A stretch of 64,000 nucleotides of DNA, from positions 3,844,001-3,908,000 of the forward strand of contig NC_046677.1 of NCBI RefSeq assembly GCF_003369915.1, read 5' to 3'. This document shows, piece after piece, positions 33,592-46,115 of the stretch (its first letter is position 1; every line of letters begins with the position of its first letter). The notes beneath the pieces are model-generated. The model was not told the origin of the DNA, searched no databases, and was given only the letters and a program-made list of their open reading frames with translations. Origin of the DNA: Drosophila miranda. Its lineage: Eukaryota > Arthropoda > Insecta > Diptera > Drosophilidae. Both the position numbers and the translations under genes were made by a program.

Positions 33592-36500
33592 TTACATTCG
33601 ATAATCATCCGGGCTGCTGTTGTTGTTGTTCTGAAAACGAACTGTTTCAAAGCCATCTACGAGGATCTCGCGATCTTCTGTGTGATGGCGCTCTCGCAAC
33701 CATTGCTCCCTCACGGGTACATAACGGAGACCAGGCAGTTTTCTCCAGCACCGGCGCTTGTACAAAATCCACATTAGCGACAGCGAGCAGCCGAAGAGGA
33801 AGCAAACCAAAAATATGCTAATGCCGCGTGAATGAGACGAGGCTGTTTTCACCTGTGAGACTTCTAGCGAGGTGTTAAGTTGTTTTGTCGGTCTACTGTG
33901 GGGAAGTATTTGCTCCTGCTCACTGCACCATGTGATTGCCACATAAGGTGTCAGCACGTCTCCTGCGAGGGAATGCACCCGGACGGCGCATTCGCTGAAG
34001 GATACGTTCAGCTGCGCCGCGTACACGTACTCGGCTGTGGCGTGCTGCAGCCTGGTCAGGCAGCTCATATGGCTGTCGGACAGGTTGTTGCGATAGTGTA
34101 CTACATAGCTGACCACCTGCCCATTCGGCTGGACGGGCTCGGCAAAGCGAAGGATGTACTTTTTGCTGTCTGGGACACGACAGGCGGTCAATTGGGTCAG
34201 TAGGTCCGCTCCCAGTGTGTAGTTGGTGCGCTCGTTGAGCGTAGTGTGGCTACTGCATCCCAGATCGCTGCAAGCCTGAAGCTGGAGTGAATAGAGTCGA
34301 TACCGCTGCAGCTGGCGGAGTTCGTACTCCGAGGTGTTGAAGGGTAGTTGCACCCTCAGCAGAGGGGCATGCTCCTGGTCCAAATCGTGACACTGATCTT
34401 GGTTATCCAGGCTGCACCGATACTGCTTTCGCATCTCCGCAATAAAGTAATGATCGTCTGCCTGTTCCGCCTGGTGTGCGCAACAATCGTCGTAGTCCTC
34501 AAATGCTCGCCATTGCCCGCCATCCATATCTTGCCACAAGTAGGACGGCTGGTGGCAGTAATCGCGGCTATCGATGTAAGCCTCATCTTCTCCCAGCTCA
34601 TATACAGTCAACATATAGTGATGGTGATTATGACTCTTCATACGCACTGTCAGCGAACTATCCGTTTTCCTTACAAGTTCCAGTAGCGGTGGCTGGGGTA
34701 TGTCCCGTTCCGTCTGCACGTAAAGCAGATCGCTGCGTGCCTCCTGGCTGAGATCCCCTCCGAAAGTTCGTAGCAGGCAGGCGTACCGAGTGTCCGGCTC
34801 TAGCTTGTCTAAAACGAAGAAGTAGTGGGTACCATTTTCGGAAAGCTCATCGGGGAAGAGAAGGCGGCGCTGCCAATTGATGCGTATGCATACTGGAGCT
34901 TCCAGCTCGCTTTCCTCTGGATAAAATACTCCTGGCGGCAATGGTCTGTGGACTAATTCAAGCTCATGGCTGGTTTGGGACTTAGGCCAGCTTAGTTTCA
35001 CAGTGCGATGTGTGCGTTTCTGAAAGTGAAGATATGATTAAAACAAAGAAACGGGAGTGTGCAAATCAGCTTGCTCCAGCTACAATCATCTCTAAGACCT
35101 AAGCGTTAAACAAGGGCAGACAGACGGAGGGATGGGCGGACAGACGGACAAATAACTATTTATGTACTTTATCAGGTCGGAAACATTTCCCGCTGGCAGT
35201 GACACACATATACAGTAGGTCTACATCTGTGTACTTTTTGAGTACCGGATTTAATGATGTGTGGATTGACTTAGCTTACTTGTACAAATAGTAGCAGCTT
35301 TGATGGACTGCAGAGAACCTCTTGGTCGCTGGTCTGCAATGAATCCAGTGACCTGTCATGAGTCACGACACCCTGGAACTCCTTCATATGCTTGTTGCAC
35401 AGTTTGTTGTTGCGATGCATGAACATTCCACCCTCCACGAACTCCAGCTTACTCTCTGGCATCCAAAGTTCGCCCAGTTGCTTGTTGTCATAGAGTATAA
35501 GAGCGTAGTGGCGATTCTCCAGAGGATCTCCATGAATCCGCTCCAAATTGCTAAGGAATTTTAGGCTTCTAAGCTGGGACGATCTACAAAAAGCGAGATT
35601 TTACTCACTGATGACAACCTACCGTTGTCCGTTGCGATGCGTACCGATATACTTTAAGGTGTCCACGTATTTCACGAATGCTGGTCAGGCTCTGGACCAG
35701 CTGTGTCTCGTTCACTTGATTGCGTATGGTTATAATCAGGCTTCCATTGACTATCTGGCAGCCACGGAGCTCCTCTGCGTCCCCAAGATTGTAAATGGTG
35801 ATCGCATTGCTTGACGGTTCGGGCGAACATACACTGATACAGGCCTCCTGCGGTCCACAGCGCATGCACTCGTTCTTCTCATTGGCCCTGTAGCCACTTG
35901 GACAGAAGCCGACGCACTGAGAAACGAATGTAAAGTGGTTGTGCTTTTTCACGCACTCCTCCTGGGTGTAGCAGCGCTGATACTGCTCCAGGAGATACCT
36001 ACAAAAGGAATTATATTTAAGATGAGGCATCAAAAAATAAAATTTAAATATCGCCATCTTCGAGCCTTGCTAACTCACTTGCGTTCCGGGCACCTCTTCA
36101 CACAGACGCCTTCGTCGCTGATTCCGCGACAGATCTGGCAGGCGGTTGCTGATCCGTTTTGGTGACAGCCCCCCAGACACTCGTCATGGCAGTAGTCAAC
36201 TTTTCTGTACAGTGTAGCGGAATTAAATGAAATGTCATTGGCCCGATGAGTTGTCAAGGCCTTTACGAGTACTTACACCTTATAGTGGGCGACATTGTCA
36301 TTTTGGGACCGCTGACACTTGAACGTTGACCAGCAGTAGGAAGAGTCGCATCCCCTGCAGACACTTGTGTTGCACCTGCTGGATCCAACCATGATGTGAT
36401 TCTCACCCCGGCTAAGGGTGAGAAGATCCCAATTAACCTAGTTGGGGAGGAAGGGCAAATGCAGCATTATACATGACAACTGAAACATTTCACCTGTTAC

Positions 36501-37041
36501 ACAAACCCCTTCGTGCTGACAGAGTTTGGGACAATTTCCAATGTATACATGGCCACGTTGGATTGCCACCAGCGAGGGGAACTCCAGCTGGAAGGGGAGG
36601 GAAGCGTTGATTGAGAATTTCCACCTGGCATTGCTGTTATTCTTTTACGTATTCTAGGTCCGGCATATTGGTCACTCCCAGGGCGTAGTTGAGAAACAGC
36701 CGACGGCCGCGTATGACAGTCAGATTTGGAAACATTTCGTCGACGCGGGTCAGGCCTCGCACCTCCGTGAAGATCATGAATTCGGTAATTTCCTTCAGCT
36801 TCGGAAACTTGTACGTTGAGTAGTTGCAGTACGGTTGGGTGGCAATGAGCGTGATCATCACGTAGCCGGTAACCACGGTGCAGTTGTCCAGCAGGTTCAT
36901 TTTGCTGCACTCATTGCGAATGTCGATGCTGGTACACTCGTGCTCCGGGCCCGGAGCTGCCGCAACCGCACCCACACCCACGCCGCAGCAGGCCGTGAGC
37001 ACCAAAAGAATCAGACCGACAGCGTTGTGGCAAAAACTCAT
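33592..37041 (-). CDS. Insulin-receptor-like membrane protein without a kinase domain
   Basis: Seven exons: 36649-37041, 36507-36587, 36277-36437, 36079-36204, 35609-35998, 35280-35583 and 33592-35019. All phases agree, giving about 960 residues. It has a signal peptide (AVGLILLVLTACCGVGVGAV), a receptor L1 domain (TIDIR-like CTSIDIRNECSKM), a furin-like Cys-rich region (DECLGGCHQNGSATACQICR), an L2 domain, fibronectin-III-like repeats, and one transmembrane helix (ISIFLVCFLFGCSLSLMWIL). A tail of about 65 residues follows with no kinase. This is the InR ectodomain plan. Secreted Sdr is a known decoy in flies; the membrane-anchored paralogue by memory is CG10702 at 37B beside Lim3, the best match here. 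An ATG at 37113 would extend the N-terminus by 24 polar residues; I prefer the start next to the signal peptide. Confidence 0.87.
35110..35252 (-). mobile_element. DINE-1/INE-1 fragment in the last intron of the InR-like gene
   Basis: CAGACAGACGGAGGGATGGG, ACTTTATCAGGTCGGAAACA and the end TGTACTTTTTGAGTACCGGA match the DINE-1/INE-1 pattern read in reverse (chain of CNGTCNGTCC, then the palindromic GAGTAC terminal box). It is non-coding and partial. Confidence 0.65.
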
Positions 37042-39357
37042 GCTGTGATTTGGTTTCTTGTTCTCTGCGTGTTGCTCTTTCTGCTGATTCTGCTGAGACC
37101 GAACGCTCCTCATTGCTTAGCTCTGCTTTCGATCCGATATTCTTACAGTTAGGTACATATGTATGTATGTATGTATTGCACTTGCGCCGTCTCTCTTGCA
37201 CTCTTGCTGCCGTGTGGCTAATTAGCGCCCTGGCTGGCCGCCCATCTTGATTAGCCCAATGTTTATGAGAGCGGCTCTTCGCGCTGATGTTTCAACTCGC
37301 AATCGGGGGCGAAAAATCACACGAGTTTCCGCTCCCGAAGGGGTTAATTCTCTTTGTTTTTGGACACTGCTGATGCTTAGCTGTCGAAAAGCTCCAGAAT
37401 AAGCAAATACTTGCACTCACGCACACACACACAAACAATGGAACGGGACACTAAAAATTGATGTACGTATGTATGTATGTAGTATACGCACGTTACACAT
37501 TATTTGTATGTTTTCTGTTTGTATTGTTTTATTTATCTTTGGCTATTTATGTTATTTACTTTACGCTCTATTCCCTGTCTCCCGTTTACGGGCAAAGGCT
37601 GTCCGTCTCTTTTCGCAGCGATTCAGTGCGTGAGAGTGTGCGGGGCGGGCTTACCCCCCGAACTGGGGTGATCTCAAAACTTGCCACGGCTGAAGATCAT
37701 ATTGATGCGATGCGATAAGTTCGAGTCGTTTTTTGTTTTGTATAATACTAATTGGTTTTTGTGATTTAAACAAATTTTGTAACAGCCACATATGTTTTTC
37801 TATCCTTTCAGAAACGCCTTGGACAATGACTATGACTTTGACCGCATCGTCACAATCTCTCGATCGCTCAACTACCAAATATGTACAAGTAGATGTATCA
37901 TTTTATTTAACAGAATCGGGTTCTTCGAGGCTCACGGAATTTCGAACGACTGTCCCTTAGTTAGTCAGTCTGTAGTTATTAAGCACTCGTTTAATTTCTT
38001 TACTATAACAAACCCCAAACTGTTCGATGTAAGCAATCACGCAAGAATAAATCGTAGACTATGAAGAAATTTCACGACGACACCTGCAGTTTGGGGAGAA
38101 TGTTCAGACGATGTGCCCCTCGCAACGATCATTTGCCGACTGGCCGTCTGGGACCGGACCTCGTCTGTCTGTGGAGAGCAAACAAATTGATTTTTCATTT
38201 AGTGTCTTATGCGGCCGACCCTGGGGTATCCAAAACAGTTGATACACTTCCCCAGCGGGGCCTTTTCTGTATTACCGCATCAGACGCAGGCCGTAAATTG
38301 ATTAAAAGGGCGTTTGATTTCCGAGAAAAAGTTAAGAGTCAAATTAATGCGTCGTTTGCGCTGGTGGCACCATACCTTATGCAATGGGATCGTTCTGGGC
38401 TCAGATTGATCCCCACTAATTCTCTCAGTGTAGTCTTCGGACTTTTACTGCTTCGTTCTTGGCCGTCAGCATCTGCATTCGGCTAAGAGTTTTGGCCAAG
38501 GACCAACCAGCTCATAAAACAGCTGACTCCAACAGCTGCTTGGCATTGATTGTCGGCCCCAGAATCGGTATACATGCATAGATAGTCCCACACACACACA
38601 CACACACACACATACACACAACCCACCGACAGACATACAGCCAGCAGGAAATCAAGTCAGAGGAGTCCTATACGGTACAGAAACCCAAACTGTGGTAGCA
38701 GCATTCAAGCATTCAAGAAGTTATTAACTTTAACGAGCGGGAAAGAGAAGTTCTGACAGCATAGACTATGCTGATTCATAATATGAGCACGATATTTGTA
38801 CACACTTGAATTTGTGGCATACACTATAGTACTTGAACTCTTTTTGAGCTGAAGGAAAATTGAATAAATATATCAGCTTTTAACAGACTTTGATTAGAAT
38901 TGATTGGTTTCGCCCTTCAGCTATGAATTGTGTGGAAAACAGCGTAATATACATACATATGTACATATGTGCTATGCGAAATTAAATTCAGCTGATTCGA
39001 TTCTGAAATTAAAAGTGGACAGTCGGAGTTTTTGCTGTCGATACGTGCGCTCTTTGAGTTACTCTGGGAGAGAGAAAGTCCGAACAGTAAAATTGTTGCC
39101 CTTTTTTCTGGCTATAATAATGATCCGACTCCAGCCCGGCCACAAAATTTCTCGACTTGCGACTTTGAGTGTAAGTAAAGCTCATTTGTATAGAAGATCA
39201 TTTCATTTTTTTCAAGCCGCAACGAATGGTTCGTGTCAAAGTTCAATTAATTCAATTAAATTAATTGATTGGGTGCATGCGAGTGCTCTGATCCACATAT
39301 AAGATCAATGGAAAGTGCTATACAAGTACATGCACTACATATGTACCTATGTATGTA
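37042..39357. other. Intergenic upstream of the InR-like gene
   Basis: The first ~500 bp are likely the 5' UTR and promoter of the receptor. GTATGTATGT simple repeats occur at 37153-37175 and 37464-37482, a (CA)n run lies at 38588-38622, and ACATACATATGTACATATG at 38951-38970. Open frames on the plus strand (for example 38061-38486) lack recognisable domains. Confidence 0.45.
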
Positions 39358-41344
39358 TTACACACAATGGATATTGACTTTAAAAAATATATTTGAATTA
39401 TAGTTTATAATGCTAAATTCACTATTGATATCTGACGTAATATAATGATTATGGTAAGTAGCTAGTATCCAGTCGGTGAATTGTGTCACGGACGTGAAGA
39501 CACTCGGCAGTCCGCCGCAATTGTCAGAGCCGAAGGACATGATGCCAATCTGTGGAAGGGACTGTTAGCTTGCAATTCCAATGAAGTACAATTCACCTGT
39601 GAATTGTGTACCTGTGAGAAGATTCCGTTCTCCTGTATGAACAGGGGCGCTCCGCCAAAGCCCTGGCAAACATCCTTGCCCTCGCCGCCGGCGCACATCC
39701 ATTGTCCTTCAATCGAATTAGGAGACTCGAGGGCGCCAGTAGAGCCATAGTTGCGCAGACAGAGGTCCCAGCTGGTCAGCGGCACATCCAGATGTGTCAT
39801 CTCAGGCTGGCGAATGCTCGCCGTGGAAATCTTGCCCCATCCGGCGATGGTCGCCCGCTTCCCCACCACCAGGTTGGCGCGTGTCTTCTGCAGACAGATC
39901 GGCTGTGTGGCCACTACCGAGAATACATATAAATGGGAGGGAGGGCTGCTATTAATCTTAAGTCCGGCTGCTGTAGCAACATTGTTGCATGCCATGACCC
40001 ATTGATTAATCCCGTGTTCGGCTCACGTTCTTTTATTGGTCATTATAAAGCAGTAAGGGTAACCAAGAACAAGTTGGCCGGCCATCTGGGTAACGCCCAA
40101 TTTGGTTCGCACATAATGTGTTGCTTGCGACGTGGACACCTTGCAATTAGCCAATCGATTTCGGATCTTCGGATCTTCGGATCTTCGGATCTTGAGTCCA
40201 GTGTCTGTAACGACTCTTATTTGTTGTGATATTTTTGGAGTGACTGCCATAAAGTTTTGCGCTTTCATCATCACGTTTCGGTTAAGGCCAATCTTTCGGT
40301 CGGCAACCAACAATTTAAAAGTATCAAGCAACAGTTCTCAAAAAGATCTCAATGGAACGAATTATTAATGTAATGTATTCTTGCGTTGTTGCTGAAAAAG
40401 ATCTCGGTCTACAAGTCCTACGAATTTCCCTCTTTTTCTGCAGCCATGATCGATCGATGATTGATTAGAAAGTATAATGAATTACATTACAGCCACTTAG
40501 AAAATGAACTGGCTTGAGCTTCAGGTCTCCTTCCATGTTCTACAATTTATCGTAAAGCTATGCAGAATCTTGAATCCAAAGTTCGTAGCCATTGAGCCGA
40601 ATCTAAAAGCTGACAATCAAAGCTGACCATTGCCCAGGTCGCGCTCAAGTCATTAGCTGCAACAGCAAGCACGCACCAAAGCCCAACGCCGCCCAATTAA
40701 GCGATCAACAGCAACCAGTAACCAGTAAGCCAGACCCAGTCCAGTCCCCTCTTGTGGGGGATGGGATCCTAACCTTAAATTAGCGACATGCGACCCAGAT
40801 GGAGGGTAAACATGGAGCATGGTCGACATTTGTGAACTTGGAGCGAGTGGATGTAGAGATGACAGAACAAAACGATTTTTAATTAACGTTGACACTGCCA
40901 TGCGGAACCGCCCCCTGGGACCCCATTTACGAATACTCCTCTATCGCTATGCCTCTTATTGGCACTTACCCGAGTAGTTGAGCGGCGTTTTGAGTACCAG
41001 GAGGGCAATGTCATGATGGTAGCTGCCTTGCTTGTAGTCTGGATGGACGATCACATGGCTGATGGCATGATTCACGGAGCGTGGAGCGCAGAATCCGGTG
41101 TTGGCGCAGTCCGGATCGCTGGAGGTGTCGTACTCGCCCACGCGCACTGACGACCTACAAGAGTCGAGTGAAAGTCGATTAGATCCGATAAGTACGAGTC
41201 CATCCGGCTGCCACTGGAGTCTGTGACCCACTTACAGTCGATGCCCATCGGCCTTGGCCAGCGCACAGTGGGCGGCCGTCAGGATGACACGGCGCGCGAT
41301 GACAGCCCCAGCACATGGATAGGCAAAGGCTCCCGTATTGACAT
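39358..41344 (-). pseudogene. Left, 5'-truncated copy of the CLIP protease homologue
   Basis: Four exons match the right copy almost base for base: 41236-41344 (His exon, TAAHC), 40970-41154 (Asp exon, HHDIALL), 39612-39913 (GWGKIS and GFGGAP) and 39358-39549. The signal-peptide and CLIP exons are absent; homology stops in intron 2 at about 41368. The last exon matches only to DNCGGL (near 39510). It then continues PSVFTSVTQFTDWILATYHN instead of RIPSVYTSVAHFAEWIHDN. This is a different but still protease-like C-terminus, so the copy looks fused to the 3' end of a paralogue. With no secretion signal it is probably non-functional as it stands. Confidence 0.8.
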
Positions 41345-41368
41345 CTGAAATAAGCGCACATCATGGCT
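39510..41368 (-). repeat. Inverted duplicate block P, left arm
   Basis: This is the reverse complement of about 51130-52987. I can point to only a handful of differences, for example TTGTAG versus TTGCAG at the exon-4 acceptor. It ends abruptly inside the protease last exon on one side and in intron 2 on the other. Confidence 0.85.
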
Positions 41369-41639
41369 ACTGCTGGCTGCTGCGTTGCAGCAGGGGCTGA
41401 ATTATTTGTAAGCTTACAGATAATAATGGATATAATATGGTTGAGGGAATTATAATCCGAGCATAAGACCCTTAATGGCTTATGCAAGGAATAATACGAT
41501 CCACAAAGCGGAAGGGACAACGGCATATGTATAGTATCTAGTGGGTCTAGGAATCGTGAAGTTTATGCGGCTCAACAAATCAGGGCTATCTACGTCACCC
41601 TTGATCAAGTTGTGCACAAAAATCACACCAAGCTTTTTT

Positions 41640-42035
41640 CTACGATTAACTAAGGATGGAAGGTGAATAATAATAATAACGCTCTACTTGGGAAAGATGG
41701 CAATCGCACAATTGCATCCCAGTTAACTAGCGAGGTGCAAATTCCTTTGACCACCTCTTTATAAACCCAAGCACGGCCATGGCCCATGGTATGGCGTCCA
41801 AAATCAGGGTCATCAACTAGAGTATTTCCCTCAAGAGAACCATCGCAGAATGAGTAAGTAGCCAAAAAGTAGCTAGAACGATAAAATGTCATTAATTTGC
41901 ATTTCGAGGCATTAAGGTGTTATACACACCATGACTGAAAGTTATTGAGTTCAGATTGTAAGCGATATTGAAGTGAAATGTCCTTATATGTGAAAACAGA
42001 GCTTGACATCATCCACATACATAAATACATATAGA
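41640..42035 (-). mobile_element. LINE reverse-transcriptase fragment at the duplication joint
   Basis: The minus strand reads FMYVDDVKL (the YxDD catalytic motif), DISLQYRLQSELNNFQSWC, then LNASKCKLMTFYRSSYFLAT and YSFCDGSLEGNTLVDD. This is the end of the palm and the thumb border of jockey-superfamily non-LTR reverse transcriptases. Frameshifts break it and only ~400 bp remain. It fills the gap between the protease block and the Lim3 block of the left arm and has no counterpart in the right arm. Confidence 0.8.
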
Positions 42036-42532
42036 AGGTAATAAGACATTTATACAATTTAAAATTGGAACTATTTTCAACACCAAATTTTATGAGAGAA
42101 GTATTTCAAAAGTTATAGTATGCCCTTGGATTTTTATTGGTTTCGGCTTTGATCATAAGATCTTAAGAGTTGTATACTTTCCTTGAAATGTTTGCGTCAG
42201 AGAGAAAATGTCATCTTGAATTCAAAACGTAACATTGCATCGGTTGCTTGATTTGATTGTATTTGATTACCTTTTTAAAATAGGCACTTTTCAAATAGAC
42301 GACAAAAGAAAAATCAATTTTGAATCAAATTGCTCAATTACAATATTTGTTGCCTAATGAATACTGGACTTAGAAGAGTAAAAAAACGCACAATTGTATA
42401 AACAAATGGGTAATCTTAAACTGATCAGAAAATTTAGAACGTTTAGCCCCACCACCAGTCGTCATATACATAACACGATTCGCCTCAACGATTGGCCTAA
42501 ACGAAAGCCACTAACAAAAGATTTCCTCACAG

Positions 42533-44183
42533 CCACGATACCAAAGTGCGGCGGCTGCCACGAACTTATCTTGGACCGATTCATCCTGAAGGTGCTGGAG
42601 CGGACGTGGCACGCCAAGTGCCTCCAGTGCAGCGAGTGCCACGGCCAACTCAACGACAAGTGCTTCGCCCGCAACGGTCAACTTTTCTGCAAGGAGGACT
42701 TTTTCAAGTAAGTAAATTTCTCTAATGCCAGCCGGAGTGGCTGGAGGGGCTGAAGGGACATCCCCTAGTTGAAGCGTCGCCGGTTTAATGAAAAATCTCC
42801 CCTTGCCCCATTGCCAATGTTTGGGTCGAACAGACGGTACGGTACAAAGTGTTCCGCTTGTGATATGGGCATACCGCCAACGCAGGTGGTGCGCCGGGCC
42901 CAGGACAACGTCTATCATCTGCAGTGCTTCCTGTGCGCGATGTGCTCCCGCACTCTCAACACGGGTGACGAATTCTATCTGATGGAGGACCGCAAGCTCA
43001 TCTGCAAGCGCGATTACGAGGAGGCCAAGGCAAAGGGTGCGTGACGTGAGAGATCCTTGGCAGAAGGCAATGGCTAGACTTGATTCTTGGATAAATTGCA
43101 GGTCTCTACCTGGATGGCTCTCTGGACGGCGATCAGCCGAACAAGCGTCCCCGCACCACAATCACCGCCAAGCAGCTGGAGACGCTGAAGACCGCCTACA
43201 ACAACAGCCCCAAGCCCGCCCGACACGTTCGGGAGCAGCTGTCGCAGGACACGGGCCTAGATATGCGGGTGGTCCAGGTCTGGTTCCAAAACAGGTAGGT
43301 GTCTATCTGTCAGACACTCTTAAGTGGTAACGGCACTAACCTTAGTTGCATTTTCTAACAACATTACAGGCGGGCCAAGGAGAAGCGACTGAAAAAGGAT
43401 GCGGGACGCACCCGATGGAGTCAGTACTTCCGCTCCATGAAGGGGAACTGTTCGCCACGCACTGACAAATTCCTCGACAAGGATGAGATAAAGGTCGACT
43501 ATGACAGCTTCAGTCATCATGGTAAGTTTGTGCTCTGCCTGATAGCAGAATAAGTCATTGGTATCATTGGCCGTGTCCTCGGAACAGATCTAAGCAACGA
43601 CAGCTACAGCACCGTCAATTTGGGCCTGGATGAGGGCGCCTCACCGCACAGCATACGTGGCTCCTACATGCATGGGAGCTCTAGTCCGTCACAGTACCCG
43701 CCGAGCAGTCGCTCGCCGCCGCCAGTCGGCCAGAGCCATACGTTTGGCTCTTATCCAGACAATATTGTGTACACCAATATAGGTGAGTGGCTCGCGTGCT
43801 TTCTCTACGAAAACAGAAAAGAGAGGAGTCCCCAGTCTGTGTCTAACGTGTGTTCTCCGAATCCCGGCACAGATCATGCGACGGGCTCTACTCTGCACGC
43901 CAGCAAGTCACATCACCGCCTGCACAGTAGCAACAACGTCTCGGACCTGAGCAACGACTCGAGCCCCGAACTGGGCTATCCTGACTTTCCGCCGAGTCCC
44001 GATTCGTGGCTGGGCGACTCGGCCAGTACCAACAACACCAGCAACAATAACACCAGCAACAGCAACCACAACAACAACAACAACAACAACAACAACAGCA
44101 ACAACAACGGAGGCAGCGGCAGTGCTGGAGCCAGTGCGAATGTCACCAACGCAAACCCCGGAACGCCAAGCGTACATTACTGA
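42533..44183 (+). CDS. Lim3: Lim3 (LHX3/4-type LIM-homeobox), left copy
   Basis: Exons 42533-42707, 42834-43036, 43102-43294, 43370-43521, 43588-43782 and 43873-44183 give about 409 residues. The first shown exon begins after CTCACAG in phase 1, so at least one upstream exon is missing from this copy. LIM1 (CGGC..HAKC..CSEC), LIM2 (CSAC..HLQC..CAMC) and a homeodomain ([20 protein letters not shown] ... [19 protein letters not shown]) are followed by the LHX3/4-specific [10 protein letters not shown] segment and a Ser/Asn-rich tail ending GTPSVHY. Lim3 specifies motor-neuron identity with Islet. The upstream neighbour here is the LINE/protease joint rather than the Lim3 5' region, so normal expression is unlikely. 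Confidence 0.85.
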
Positions 44184-46030
44184 TACTCAAATCTGCTTTT
44201 GCGTTATTTTGAGATGCAGTCCCGCAGTCTTCTTCTCTCTGCCCAGCAACAACAACAGAAGCTGTAGCAGCGCCATGTTGAAAGCTCTCAGTAACAGCGA
44301 CAGCGAAGCTAATCGGTTAACGGGAGTGAGTCAGGAGATGTGGCAACGCGGCTGAGTTAAGATTGTAGATTTCAAGTTAATGCCATTTGGGTGCGTCTTT
44401 ATATTCCGATTCGTGATCTCTCAACTTTTTGGGTACGCAGGACATCTGTTGATGGGGTCCGAGTCGCCCCACATGGCATAACCCTTAAAGCCTTATTTGT
44501 TTATTTTAGATAAACAAAACCCTTACAAAATTTGCTCAAAATAATTCATTTCCTTTACTTGGTCATCGGCATCGGTGAACTGAACACAGAATACGTATTG
44601 GTACTTACCTTAAAGCTTAATTACATCACATCTTGGAAAGCCGCTCTATCATTTACCATTGTAGCCCTGATATTTAATTGTAAATAATGTATATTTGTGT
44701 ATAGTGAATGAACTCTAAAACTGAATTTTAAATTAAATTAAGTCTGTATAGCGATAGCGTCAAACAAATGCGGAGTAGGGTAGTAGAGCGAAATATGCAT
44801 ACGTATGTAAGACTCGAGCCCAAAACAAGTTATTTATTGCTTTATATAGGAATACAACAAAATTGCATAGGAGAAATATCAATTACGAAAACGTGATGTC
44901 GTATTTATATCTAAACCCAAAAACGAAAAATATTTAAACAGAATAGAAATGTCAGTAAAAAAGCAACTACGTAAAACAAATGATAAAACGAATGCGATGA
45001 AATTACTATTACTATTTGACACATAAGAATAAAGACACAAAATTTGCTAATTACCGGAGTTTAATTACAGTTAATCGAACAATTTTGCTCGAATTGTGAA
45101 ATGCGGAATTTCAAAAACTTTTTTTGCGGAATCTACCTAAGTAGATTCCAAGCGATTAAAGTTTAGTTTTTTTTTTGATTTTTCATTCAAAAACTTTTAG
45201 CTACGCTACGCAGATTGTGAAGTGAAAAAATGTTTCTATATTTTCTGAGGTATGTACTATCGAATAGTAATTATTTGTAGATTGTGATTTGCAAGGTATC
45301 TGCGAGTAACAGCCTTCTGCTGGTGTCACACGGTCCACTTTATCTTGCTGCACCTAATTGCATCGCCATTTTAAAGATGCATTGCATATCAACGTCCAGA
45401 TTATACAGCTATACAAAAGAGTACAAATTTTGTGCTACACTTAACGACGGGATACCAAAATATGTGTCTTTAAGGCCAGACAATTAAAACTGGCAAGCCA
45501 GCTGAAAAATAGCACCAAGAATACAAAGATGCTGGTAAAAATTAAAAAATATAAGAAGTCAACTTTTGCAACAATGGTGTATCCAAACTGCACAGTGACA
45601 ATAATGAATTTCAATTTTTTTTTTTTGGCTTCTTTTAAAAGTACGCCAAATAAAAGGATTTTTTAAATGTTTTAAATACAAAATTTTCTTTAAGATCATA
45701 ATTTGTAAAACCCGATTTATTTTTGTCATTTTACTGTGCTAGCGGTGAATCGATAATCGAGAGCTCAGTTTTCTTTTAGTTTGAAAGCCTACACAAATGA
45801 ACGTAAGTGGCGCTACTGAGCAGGTGGCGCCACGGCCACTGCTTGATCTAAAATAGAACTAGACTGTATAATTGTTGAAATGAGATTTCTTAGCATATTT
45901 TTGGGTGTACATGAAACCTATCGGGTACAATTCGATTAGGCAAATTCAAATTTATTATTAGATAATTATATATTTTGTTATTGTTGTTATTGTTTTATAT
46001 AATTTATATAAACCAAAGCCCCTAAACAAT
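44184..46030. other. Lim3 3' UTR and downstream DNA, left arm
   Basis: AATAAA at 45028-45033 is a candidate poly(A) signal. The DNA is AT-rich and mirrored at 53.22-55.49 kb. Relative to the right arm, a ~75-bp segment is missing near 44410. Confidence 0.55.
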
Positions 46031-46115
46031 CAGTGTGATTCAAAGGATATTTAGTTGGGTCCAGCGTCAAATCAAGGAGGCGTGGATGTGTTCCTGTTCT
46101 TGGGGATAATTGGCG

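Larger units (their letters stand above)
42050..46030 (+). repeat. Inverted duplicate block L, left arm (Lim3)
   Basis: This is the reverse complement of about 53220-57590. Coordinates sum to 99666 across most of the gene, which shows few indels. Identity is very high over Lim3 but falls off in the outermost few hundred bp at both ends, where insertions distinguish the arms. Confidence 0.85.

Noticed and set aside
38061-38486. 141-codon plus-strand ORF upstream of the InR-like gene
   Set aside because: No recognisable domain, poor codon character, and no splice or promoter context.
42511-43161. 216-codon ORF antisense to Lim3
   Set aside because: It runs across Lim3 exons and introns in the reverse direction and reflects GC-rich codon bias of the real gene.
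45284-45487. 67-codon ORF identical in both Lim3 arms (also 54111-54314)
   Set aside because: Identity follows from the duplication. It lies in Lim3 downstream DNA with no coding signature.
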